NCBI GenBank assembly: GCA_021815405.1
Contig: JAKAGV010000020.1
Span: 56,295-120,294, forward strand
DNA from: Bacteroidota bacterium
GTDB lineage: Bacteria > Bacteroidota > Ignavibacteria > Ignavibacteriales > Ignavibacteriaceae
Length of the DNA: 64,000 nt
Direction of reading: 5' to 3'
Below, one piece after another: positions 1 to 8,320 of this stretch (the stretch's first letter is position 1; the number at the start of each line of letters is the position of its first letter). Under the pieces are notes generated by a model that was not told the DNA's origin, made no database searches, and saw only the letters and a list, made by a program, of their open reading frames with translations. A program made the translations under genes and the position numbers.

Positions 1-2767
1 TGTTCTTTGTATCAAGTAGATTTTGAACATAAACGTAGAAGTTAAAATCATAATTAAAGATTGTAACTATCTTATCGATGCGTAAGTCTAACTGGTAAAC
101 CCAAGGAGTTGTAGCTGAATTTACTGGACCATCGGGTCTTCTTTCCCTCGTATCTGCTCCAATTATACCGCCGGTCCAAGCTGAATTTTGTCCCAATCCT
201 ACAAACTGTGCAAGCGTGAAGGGGTGACCACTGTTAAATGAAAATAATAGGTTCAATCCAAGTTGTTGAAGTATAGGACCACCATCATCTTTCCCGAATC
301 TATAATCTATCATAATTGAACCACGATGAGCCTGATCATAATCTAACGGAGATATAATGGTAGGAACTTCATTATTTACTTGTACTGATCCGAATCCACT
401 GTTAAAAAATGAATTCGTACCTTTCGCATTAGAATATGTATAATTAATTTCAGCCCTTACTCTTTCTATCCTTCTAAGCCTAAGATTAAATTCAATTCCT
501 GTGTTCGTTGAAAAATCCTGGTTAGCAAGGGTAGGATAATTAGGTGAAACAACTGATCCGGCAATTGTAGGCTGGAAATAATACTGCAATTGACCTTTTA
601 TATCTTTATAAAAAGCAGTAACATCTAATGCAGCAAAGTCAGTTACTTCCTGCGTAAAACCAACTTCGTATTGTGTTGTTCTCACTGGTTCCGGGTTGTA
701 AGCAGTCGGATTAACAAATGCATAACTAGCTTTCAACTGGCTTACTATCGAAAGAATTCCTGCATAAGCATTGTCTAATGCTGGAGCCTGCACAAATTTA
801 CCGTACTGTAAATGGAAAACAGTTTTATCTGTTACAGGGAATGAAAATCCAAGTCTAGGTGATACATAACTATAAGTATTTCCCTTCTCAATTGACGAAC
901 TTGGGATTAATTTTGTGGTATTATTATAATTTGGATCAGCCGGATTTACAAATTTCCAACTATCCATATCGATATAATCAAAACGCAATCCTGCATTAAT
1001 AATTAAATCACTTACCTCAATCCTATCTTGTACATAACCGGATGCAAAGGTTGGATGTTTTGGTGCAAAAGGTGAACTATCTGTTTCATTACCAAATAAA
1101 TCAAAGCCATAATTGTTGAATGAACGGAAATCCGAACTTTGTAAGTAATAAGATAATGAATCAGCATTAGCCGCAATTGCAGGATTATTCATAAGTCCAT
1201 TTAACATCGAGCCGGCATTTGCAACGCCGTAATTACGGATTGTCCAACGCTGGTAAGAACCACCAGCCTTGAGCTCATTTTTTCCTACTTGTGTAGTAAA
1301 TGCTAATGAAGCACCGATATTATTCCAATGGCTCTTAGCATAATCGGTTAATTGAGCACCTGGTCTGGAAAACGGAAACCCGTAAAAATCATAGCTAGAA
1401 GGACCCGATGTATAATTCTGATATTGCCAACCATATTTCGATGCAGCTAAACTGTCGCTGTAAGCTAGATAATTATCAGTAAAATAGGGATCGTAAGATT
1501 TAGCCCGTCTATCTAAGTAATTAATATTTGCTTCTATATAACTATTAGAAGCTAAAAAGTATGTTCCCTTCAAGTTCAACATCAAGTCATTGTTATCTAA
1601 CATTTGAAGTCTTTGAAGATCAAACATATTTATAATATATGGACCATTTGACCTTTGTTTCTGAAAAGTAAAAGCACCGGCTAATCTTATAAGCAAAGGT
1701 TTCATATCAAGTAATGCTGTACCGTTGAGTGTATACCGGTTTTGCATTCTTCCACCAATGTTTCCGCCTTCCCATGTTAGTATCTGAGAATCGTTTGTAC
1801 TGCCGCCTAATGCTCCTGTGTCATATATTCTCGTAGTATCCAACAAGGCACCGTCTGAAAATGATGCCGGATTTCCATAGAAGAACATTGGGGTATAGTC
1901 TCTAACAAAATAATTTTCACCGGACAAAAATAATTTCAGCTTATTCGTAACTACGGGACCACTGATCGTGAACACGTAATCGGAATAACCGTAGGAGTAT
2001 GTACCTAAAAATTTATTACCAGGATAATTCCCGAAATTATCTGTTTCGGCTCTAAGTGAAAATTTATATTGATCGGTTCCAGTCTTAAAATCCTCCTGAA
2101 CCAAACCTGCATTTGCATTCCCAAATTCAGCAGTATAACCGCCTGCCTGTACAATAACTTCCTGCAAGGCATCCGGTGTTACGTTAACTATTGATCCACC
2201 ATTACTGCTGATGAAGTTCTTTACGTCTGCTCCTTCCAATACATATCCGGTTTCATCTGCCCTGCTACCTCTTATGTAAGTAACTCCATTTTGGCGAACA
2301 ACTCCGGGCTGTAAGGCAATTACATCATTTAAAGCTCTTACAGGTAGTGATTCCAAATCTTCAGAATTAACAACTCTGATTGCGTTCGTTGCACTCTTTT
2401 GAATTAATGGTCTTTGAGAAACAACAACAACTTCTTTTGTTGCTATTGCAGAAGGTAATAAGTGAAAGGTTTCGGTTTGTGTCAAACCTGCAATAACATT
2501 AATACCTCTAATAAGAACATCTTGATATCCAATATATGTTGCACGTAAATTATATTGTCCTGGTGGAATCTGAGAAATTAAAAATTCTCCGCTAACATCG
2601 GTAGCAGCACCTAAAGAAGTACCTACGACAATAACGTTTGCGCCAATTAGTACTTCTCCGGTTTGCCCATCAACTACTTTTCCAATAATTCTACCGGTAG
2701 TTTGGGCAATAGCAATCGAACCGACCAGGGAGAATAAAACAATTATTGTAAATATTTTTCGAAACAT
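1..2767 (-). CDS. TonB-dependent outer-membrane receptor, 3' end outside window
   Basis: The reading frame opens at an ATG at 2767 behind an AGGAGG-like site and stays open to the window edge (about 922 codons), so the C-terminus is missing. Residues 1-20 form a signal peptide ending SIAIAQ. Residues about 25-110 are a carboxypeptidase-regulatory-like beta domain (RIIGKVVDGQTGE...GANV). A plug domain follows with RGSRADETGYVLEG, then a long barrel rich in aromatic strands. Such receptors import large substrates across the outer membrane using TonB energy; the substrate cannot be read from the sequence. No SusD partner lies on the visible side. The DUF4397 lipoprotein immediately upstream on the same strand may be co-transcribed. 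The family assignment is firm; the role is not. Confidence 0.9.
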   Translation of the reverse strand, partial: MFRKIFTIIVLFSLVGSIAIAQTTGRIIGKVVDGQTGEVLIGANVIVVGTSLGAATDVSGEFLISQIPPGQYNLRATYIGYQDVLIRGINVIAGLTQTETFHLLPSAIATKEVVVVSQRPLIQKSATNAIRVVNSEDLESLPVRALNDVIALQPGVVRQNGVTYIRGSRADETGYVLEGADVKNFISSNGGSIVNVTPDALQEVIVQAGGYTAEFGNANAGLVQEDFKTGTDQYKFSLRAETDNFGNYPGNKFLGTYSYGYSDYVFTISGPVVTNKLKLFLSGENYFVRDYTPMFFYGNPASFSDGALLDTTRIYDTGALGGSTNDSQILTWEGGNIGGRMQNRYTLNGTALLDMKPLLIRLAGAFTFQKQRSNGPYIINMFDLQRLQMLDNNDLMLNLKGTYFLASNSYIEANINYLDRRAKSYDPYFTDNYLAYSDSLAASKYGWQYQNYTSGPSSYDFYGFPFSRPGAQLTDYAKSHWNNIGASLAFTTQVGKNELKAGGSYQRWTIRNYGVANAGSMLNGLMNNPAIAANADSLSYYLQSSDFRSFNNYGFDLFGNETDSSPFAPKHPTFASGYVQDRIEVSDLIINAGLRFDYIDMDSWKFVNPADPNYNNTTKLIPSSSIEKGNTYSYVSPRLGFSFPVTDKTVFHLQYGKFVQAPALDNAYAGILSIVSQLKASYAFVNPTAYNPEPVRTTQYEVGFTQEVTDFAALDVTAFYKDIKGQLQYYFQPTIAGSVVSPNYPTLANQDFSTNTGIEFNLRLRRIERVRAEINYTYSNAKGTNSFFNSGFGSVQVNNEVPTIISPLDYDQAHRGSIMIDYRFGKDDGGPILQQLGLNLLFSFNSGHPFTLAQFVGLGQNSAWTGGIIGADTRERRPDGPVNSATTPWVYQLDLRIDKIVTIFNYDFNFYVYVQNLLDTKN

Positions 2768-2796
2768 ATTTTTCCTCCGTAATTTTTAAACTTTTT

Positions 2797-3528
2797 TTAA
2801 TCGTCGGTTAATACTGTACTCTTTAAACTGCCTAACTTATCATATACAATTACTGTATATCTGTTTTTTTCACTAAGATTTGCAGTTACGGTAGTCTTTG
2901 TCTCAGTGTTACCATCAGAGGCTGTTAGTATAAATGTATAATTACCCGGGTTTAGTTCTACAAATGAACTTGAACCCTCTCCTAATGCTAACGAAGATGC
3001 TAATGCAATTGCGGAAGTGTCACTCCCTGAAACTGCACTTACCGAAGTAAGTGAACCATCCGGAGAGCCGTTAAAAAAAGATATCTGGGCAATTCCCTTT
3101 TTATAAATAGTTGTATCTCCCGCAGACTGAATATATCTACTCAAAGTTGGCACTATCGATCCTTTTTTCCCATCTGCTGAGATAAGAAAATAATTCATTT
3201 TATAATATGTCTGTGCCAAGACTTGAATTGTATCGGGACCGCCTGTTGTATAAGTGATATATAGTTTTGCCGAACCTGATGGTACTGTTGTCAACGAGCT
3301 CGTATTCCCAAATGCGATTGCACTGAACGAAATCGTTTTTTGGGATTCGGTTTTCATTGTAATATTAGCCGTACCCATTCCGGCTGCTAAATTTACTATC
3401 TTAACTTGGCTGGTAAAGTCTATTGTACTAGGAATAACCTGTACTCCAGTATCAACGCAACCGGCTAAGAAAAATAATAAGCTGATACCAACTATGATCC
3501 AAAGCTTATTTTTATCAGCTTTTCTCAT
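2797..3528 (-). CDS. DUF4397-type lipoprotein
   Basis: A 243-residue protein with a type II signal peptide and lipobox (LAGC, Cys about residue 24). The rest reads as two Ig-like beta repeats typical of DUF4397: SQVKIVNLAAG near residue 40 and AQISFFNGSPDG near residue 147, both of the form V(R/K)xxNxxxG. DUF4397 proteins are secreted or lipid-anchored and of unknown function. The gene ends 29 nt before the TonB-receptor start on the same strand, so the two probably share a transcript and may act together at the outer membrane. That link is inference from spacing. Confidence 0.8.
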   Translation of the reverse strand: MRKADKNKLWIIVGISLLFFLAGCVDTGVQVIPSTIDFTSQVKIVNLAAGMGTANITMKTESQKTISFSAIAFGNTSSLTTVPSGSAKLYITYTTGGPDTIQVLAQTYYKMNYFLISADGKKGSIVPTLSRYIQSAGDTTIYKKGIAQISFFNGSPDGSLTSVSAVSGSDTSAIALASSLALGEGSSSFVELNPGNYTFILTASDGNTETKTTVTANLSEKNRYTVIVYDKLGSLKSTVLTDD

Positions 3529-3532
3529 ATAA

Positions 3533-4248
3533 CCTCCTTGAATGATTAATTAATTTTAAATAGATAGGAAACCAATGATGCATAATAAAACATTACAGGT
3601 TTCGTTTAGTTTTATTATTCAACTTTGTATAAATGCAAGAGGAAATTTCAAGACAAGTGAAATTGTAAAAGTTCTAATCATACTCTCTCTCCAAGATTGT
3701 TATTTTAATTATTGTTTTAAACGAGATTAGAATCCTAATACTTCGAGGTAAAAATCAGCAGCGGGATTTCAATAATTTGAAAGCAACCTTGTGGATAAAT
3801 GATTATTTGATTTTAAGCATGGCTACCCTTTCCCTTTACTAATTTTTTTAACGACCTCTTATTAATAGATATTCTTAAAAGCATACTCCTATATAAGTAT
3901 ACCTTCCGGAAAACTCTTATTAATTTAAATTAGAGACTAATAAATAGTTCCGTTAAAAAAATTGCCCTATGCTTTTTCAAAAAACAATTTCTTGTTTATA
4001 GAGTGTAATTTCTAAAAAACCCATTTCTTTAAAATTACAGTGTTAACGTGCTAAAAAACTTATTTAAAGTCAATAACCTATTAAAATTTTTTTTAATTTT
4101 TTAGCTGTCAATTAACATTATTTTTTACAAAATCATTTGTTTGCATTACGCAGCTTTTGGGAAAAATGGAATAACAGAGTATTGAAATACTTTCATTTAC
4201 TCTATTACTCCAATATTCCATGAATAAATATTGAGTAAGGTAAATTAC
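3533..4248. other. AT-rich intergenic region, no gene seen
   Basis: No convincing reading frame on either strand. The right-hand part (about 4145-4222) carries a degenerate block of TACTCCA/TGGAGTA-like words starting with ATTACGCAG and containing CTTTTGGG. Related blocks lie at 37363-37447 and 43948-44033. The rest is low-complexity A/T. Confidence 0.5.
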
Positions 4249-4944
4249 TTACTCGTTTTTAACTTTAGCGTTTTCCAGCATAACCGGATATGAATACCCT
4301 GCACCGAAATCCTTATTCAAAGCTACTATGCCTTGGACGGTTACAACCTTGCCAAGTTCTGTTGCATCATTACTTGTAACGAGCAAATCATAATTGCTGC
4401 CGGATTCGGTTCCATCCTGAATGTGAATCCAGTTCCTTCCCATAATGCCGGCATTATACTTTACTACCTTACCTCTTATTGTAACTGTCTTTCCTTCAAG
4501 TTTATTTTTCTGGGAATAAATCTCGGCAATTGTTTTTCCGCCTTTCAAAGGCTCAATTGTAATTTGCTCTTTTGGTGAATTTGCTGCCTGCTGGTGAACG
4601 CTTGAAAGCGACTCCGCCTGAGGACTTTGTGTAATACTTTGAACAAAATAAATAGTTGGAAAAGTCTTGTTCAATGTTTCGCTGTGAAAGTTTTTCATTT
4701 CCATTGCCTGAGAATAAAAAACAACTTCGCCGTCTTCAACTTTTACCTGCGGTCCGGCTATCCAAAATTCATTGCCGTTTTCGCTTACCTTAAGATAAGT
4801 ATAGCTTGGAACATCCTTATGCTCTATTACTTTTACAGCATGAGTACCGGCGGGAAGATTTGCCGGTATTTTTGTCTCTTCCTTCTTCTTGCACGCGACA
4901 AGACCAAATACAATTAATAATATTAGAACTGATAATCTTTTCAT
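4249..4944 (-). CDS. lipoprotein with C-terminal OB-fold-like domain
   Basis: 231 residues. The N-terminus is a lipoprotein signal (lipobox LVAC followed by KKKEE). The central part is a small beta domain (about 30-100). A low-complexity Gln/Ser linker follows. The C-terminal 90 residues begin with IAEIYSQKNKLEGKTVTIRGKV and contain NWIHIQDGT, the pattern of the OB-fold nucleic-acid-binding-like domains often found in exported bacterial lipoproteins. The start is fixed by the lipobox position. Function unknown; probably periplasmic and lipid-anchored. It stands alone, with intergenic repeats on both sides. Confidence 0.75.
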   Translation of the reverse strand: MKRLSVLILLIVFGLVACKKKEETKIPANLPAGTHAVKVIEHKDVPSYTYLKVSENGNEFWIAGPQVKVEDGEVVFYSQAMEMKNFHSETLNKTFPTIYFVQSITQSPQAESLSSVHQQAANSPKEQITIEPLKGGKTIAEIYSQKNKLEGKTVTIRGKVVKYNAGIMGRNWIHIQDGTESGSNYDLLVTSNDATELGKVVTVQGIVALNKDFGAGYSYPVMLENAKVKNE

Positions 4945-5041
4945 TTAAATATCAACCTTTATAGAATAAAACATTTCTTTAATCTGACAAATATATGAAT
5001 GAACTATTAAATCTCCGAACCAAAAGCATTGGAATAGTTTA

Positions 5042-5170
5042 TTAATTGAAGTTACGCAAGAACATTAAAATGTCATTCTGAACTTGTTTCAGCATCTAAA
5101 AACGGTGCAAAAAGGAGAATCTGGAACAAGTTCGGAATGACAAAAACATTATTTTTCGTAACTTCAGTTG
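5042..5170. repeat. about 130-bp palindromic element (copy 1)
   Basis: The ends are inverted (TTAATTGAAGTTACG at the left, CGTAACTTCAGTTGG at the right). The inner arms TGTCATTCTGAACTTG (5071 on) and CAAGTTCGGAATGACA (to 5142) are also inverted. Related copies lie at 41066-41195 and 42897-43028, and a diverged partial one near 61776-61905. No reading frame. It looks like a non-autonomous MITE/REP-type repeat. Confidence 0.75.
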
Positions 5171-5312
5171 GTTAAGATAAAATTTTTCCTTACTTAGATA
5201 TTCAAATCCAGTAATTGTAAAAATTTCTTTCCGATGGATTTGATTATTATCTTTCTAATCCTTTTACAAGAGAAGAATTGTTAAATTTATTTAATATCAT
5301 TTTTATTTCTTA

Positions 5313-5909
5313 ATGGAAACACTCCACCACCTAATAACACATTACGGCTATTTTGGAATTTTTACATTACTAATGTTTGGTATTGTTGGATTGCCTGTAC
5401 CAGATGAGACTTTGCTTGCATTATCCGGTTTTCTTGTCTCCAGAGGCGAGCTGCATATCATCCCAACTTTTATTGCAGCGTACCTTGGGAGTATTACCGG
5501 CATCTCAATTAGTTATGCAATTGGAAGTACATTCGGTCATCATATTCTACTTAAGTACGGTCACTTTATTCACATAACAGAAGCAAGACTTCAGAAAGCG
5601 CATGATTGGTTTGAGAAAATAGGCAGGTGGACACTATTACTCGGATACTTTATTCCTGGAGTAAGGCATGTCGTCGCAATACTCGCGGGTGCTTCTGAAC
5701 TTCAAATGTGGGAGTTTGCACTATTCTCTTATACTGGCGGATTTATATGGACTGCAACGTTTATCTTGCTCGGGTATTACTTTGGCATTCATTGGAAAAG
5801 TGTTCTTTACGCGGTTGATCATCGCGTAATCATTATTTCAATAGCAGCGATTCTAACTCTTCTAATTTTCTATTTTATAATAAAACATAAATCTAATTCG
5901 ACTAAGTAA
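5313..5909 (+). CDS. DedA/VTT family membrane protein
   Basis: 198 residues with the DedA signature: a short N-terminal amphipathic stretch, GIVGLPVPDETLL around residue 24 (the GxPxPxE motif), and GYFIPGVRHVVAILAG around residue 112 (the F-PG-R motif). About five hydrophobic segments end in a C-terminal anchor and a basic tail. Family members are inner-membrane proteins linked to proton-motive force, envelope stress and, in some cases, lipid flipping. The gene stands alone on the plus strand, converging with the acyl-CoA synthetase gene. The family is sure; the specific role is not. Confidence 0.9.
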   Translation: METLHHLITHYGYFGIFTLLMFGIVGLPVPDETLLALSGFLVSRGELHIIPTFIAAYLGSITGISISYAIGSTFGHHILLKYGHFIHITEARLQKAHDWFEKIGRWTLLLGYFIPGVRHVVAILAGASELQMWEFALFSYTGGFIWTATFILLGYYFGIHWKSVLYAVDHRVIIISIAAILTLLIFYFIIKHKSNSTK

Positions 5910-6031
5910 AATCTGTTTTGTACACCAATTACAATGTAAGCTCTCCGAATTTTACCTATTCAGAAGTCTTCTCTAAATTAAAAAATCTCCTAAGCAGATT
6001 TAGTTAACAGATCGGGTTTAATTTATGAGAG

Positions 6032-7765
6032 CTAGGCATCAATACCCGAACTATTAACAGGCGACTCAACCATGTACCTCTTAATTTTCTGCGTTGTCGT
6101 TTTCTCAAACTCTTTATCGCGCACATAATATTTTTTAATCTGCTTATAAACAGGCAGCTCTTTATTGACTTCCTTTATTACGTTCCCGACTATTTTATTA
6201 ATCAGCTCATCCGTAATTTTCACGTTATTTACTTCAGAATATTCAATTAGTGATTCGGCATCTACGACTATTTGCGCCGCAATTATTTCATCATGCTTCT
6301 CGTGCTTTTCACCGTAAACAAGCGATTCAAGCACATAAGTACTACGGTTCAACAAATCTTCAATCTCTTCGGGGAAAACATTTTCACCATTCTTGGAAAG
6401 TATCATGTTTTTTTGTCTGCCGCTAATGTGAAGAAAGCCGTCTTCATCAAAGAAGCCTAAGTCGCCGGTTTTGAACCAGCCGTTTTCAAAAGCATCTGTC
6501 GTAAGGTTTTCATTTTTAAAATAGCCAAGCATTACATTCGGTCCTTTAGCATAGATTTCTCCAACTCCATCAGAAGATGGATTGTTAATTTTAATTTCAA
6601 CATTTGGGAGAGGAATACCTGCAGCGTTGTCTTTAAAATTTTCTAATTGATTCAATGCAAGGATAGGCGAAGTCTCCGTTAAACCATAGCCCTGGACAAA
6701 ATTAAAACCGAATTCCCTCAGTCCTTTAGCAACCTTAGGATCTGGAGCTGCGCCGCCGGCAATAAATATTCTTATTGAGCCGCCGAACTTTTCATGAAGC
6801 TCTTTGAAAACTTTTTTCTTAAAACTTTTCCATCCGACTGCTGATATAATATTTGTAATTTTAATAAGCGGAGGAACCACCTTGGATTTTATTTTATCTT
6901 CCTGAATAGTTTTATAAATCCTCTTAAACATTTTATCAAATAACAGTGGAACTCCAAGAAGAATAGTTGCCTTTACATTTTGCAAATCGTCTACCACTGT
7001 TTTCAATGAGCGGGCATAATGGGCAGATCCACCAGAATATAAAGGGCATAGCAATCCGCATGTGCATTCGTATTTATGATGGATTGGCAATACCGAAAGG
7101 AACTTATCGCTTGGTCCGATTTCAATTAAGCTTGTCATCGCCATCAAATTAGAAGCTAAATTTTTCTGGCTTAGCATTACACCTTTTGCTCTGCCAAGCG
7201 AACCTGAAGTAAAGATGATTTCTGCTAAATTGTCCGGATGTATCTCCGGCAGTTCATTTAAATTCACACTGCCTGAAGAGTTAATCATCTCAACCATCGA
7301 ATAAACGCCATCTTTTGAAGAAGTCTGATCCATGCTGATGTAATATTTCAGCTTTTTAAGTGAGGTCATCCTATCTCTGAATGTGGATTCAAATGATTCC
7401 GAAAAAACGATGGCTTCGGATTCAGATTCATGAATAATATTTAAAATTTCATTGATGTTAAGATTCTTATCTATCGGTACAATAACAAAGTTAAAAGCCA
7501 TCGAAGTAAGGTAAGTTATTGCCCACTGAACCCTGTTCTCCCCAATAACAGCAATATGCGTTCGTTCTTTAATACCAAGCTGCTTTAAAGCATTGCCGAA
7601 CTTCAAAATTTTTTCAAGAAGCTGGCTGTACGTAACCTTTTTTATAGGAGTATCTGCCAGGTCTTCAAGTGCAATTTTATTTTGGTACTTCGATGCTGAT
7701 TGAATCAGCATATCCTGTATTGAAGTAACCTTATGTGTTTCGTAAAAAGTAATTTTCTTCTTCAT
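6032..7765 (-). CDS. AMP-forming long-chain acyl-CoA synthetase/ligase
   Basis: 577 residues of the ANL superfamily. It activates a carboxylate, probably a fatty acid, to an acyl-AMP and then a thioester. The P-loop-like motif TSGSLGRAKG is at 186-195, a variant of TSGTTGxPKG. YGLTETSP is at 360-367, the Asp motif TGDL near 433, and the hinge region GRQKN near 449. The catalytic lysine is expected in TTTQKIKR near residue 560. Length suits the long-chain type. No thiolation domain follows. The adjacent membrane protein and glucosidase on the same strand give no pathway clue. Substrate chain length is not readable. Confidence 0.88.
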   Translation of the reverse strand: MKKKITFYETHKVTSIQDMLIQSASKYQNKIALEDLADTPIKKVTYSQLLEKILKFGNALKQLGIKERTHIAVIGENRVQWAITYLTSMAFNFVIVPIDKNLNINEILNIIHESESEAIVFSESFESTFRDRMTSLKKLKYYISMDQTSSKDGVYSMVEMINSSGSVNLNELPEIHPDNLAEIIFTSGSLGRAKGVMLSQKNLASNLMAMTSLIEIGPSDKFLSVLPIHHKYECTCGLLCPLYSGGSAHYARSLKTVVDDLQNVKATILLGVPLLFDKMFKRIYKTIQEDKIKSKVVPPLIKITNIISAVGWKSFKKKVFKELHEKFGGSIRIFIAGGAAPDPKVAKGLREFGFNFVQGYGLTETSPILALNQLENFKDNAAGIPLPNVEIKINNPSSDGVGEIYAKGPNVMLGYFKNENLTTDAFENGWFKTGDLGFFDEDGFLHISGRQKNMILSKNGENVFPEEIEDLLNRSTYVLESLVYGEKHEKHDEIIAAQIVVDAESLIEYSEVNNVKITDELINKIVGNVIKEVNKELPVYKQIKKYYVRDKEFEKTTTQKIKRYMVESPVNSSGIDA

Positions 7766-7831
7766 AAATGCCCCGGTTAATTAATCCAGCCAAACTTAAT
7801 TATACTAAGACAAAAATCAAACTTTATTCTT

Positions 7832-8290
7832 TCAATTTAAGTTTCGAACAAGTAAAAGTGAAACTATAAAGCCAACTAGAAATCCAAGATGACTTTGTTC
7901 GATCGTTCCTAGTCTGTCGTATGTAATAAGTAATTCATCCATTACTAGAAAACCGCCGAATAAAATTATTCCTGCTAAAAAAGGTGGCAGCATCGATTGG
8001 TTGTTACCTTCTTCAAATTTGATGAATGCCTTGAGGAAAAGAACACACATCATCCCTTCCCAGAGAATAACCAGTATGAATAAAACCGCATTCAGCCATA
8101 CCGGGAAATAATAGATTTGAGTTGCTGCCTGAATGTAACCGAAATTTCCAGATACGAACCTAAAATTTTCTGATAGAATTCCGATCGTCTTTAAGCCGTC
8201 GAAGATATTACTCAAAGTAACAAACAGTGCCCACAGCGCCCAGATTAAAAGAATGGTTCGCTTAATAAAATTGGTATTTATCTTATTCAT
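7832..8290 (-). CDS. small polytopic membrane protein, unknown function
   Basis: 152 residues with four likely transmembrane segments (about 12-32, 60-85, 103-122 and 130-150) and a charged turn FEEGNNQ. The pattern resembles small integral membrane proteins such as DUF2165, but I do not claim membership. It lies 30 nt after the glucosidase stop and 66 nt before the acyl-CoA synthetase start, all on one strand, so a three-gene transcript is plausible. Confidence 0.6.
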   Translation of the reverse strand: MNKINTNFIKRTILLIWALWALFVTLSNIFDGLKTIGILSENFRFVSGNFGYIQAATQIYYFPVWLNAVLFILVILWEGMMCVLFLKAFIKFEEGNNQSMLPPFLAGIILFGGFLVMDELLITYDRLGTIEQSHLGFLVGFIVSLLLVRNLN

Positions 8291-8320
8291 AATTTTTGCA
8301 ATTCATACCACCTAATAAAT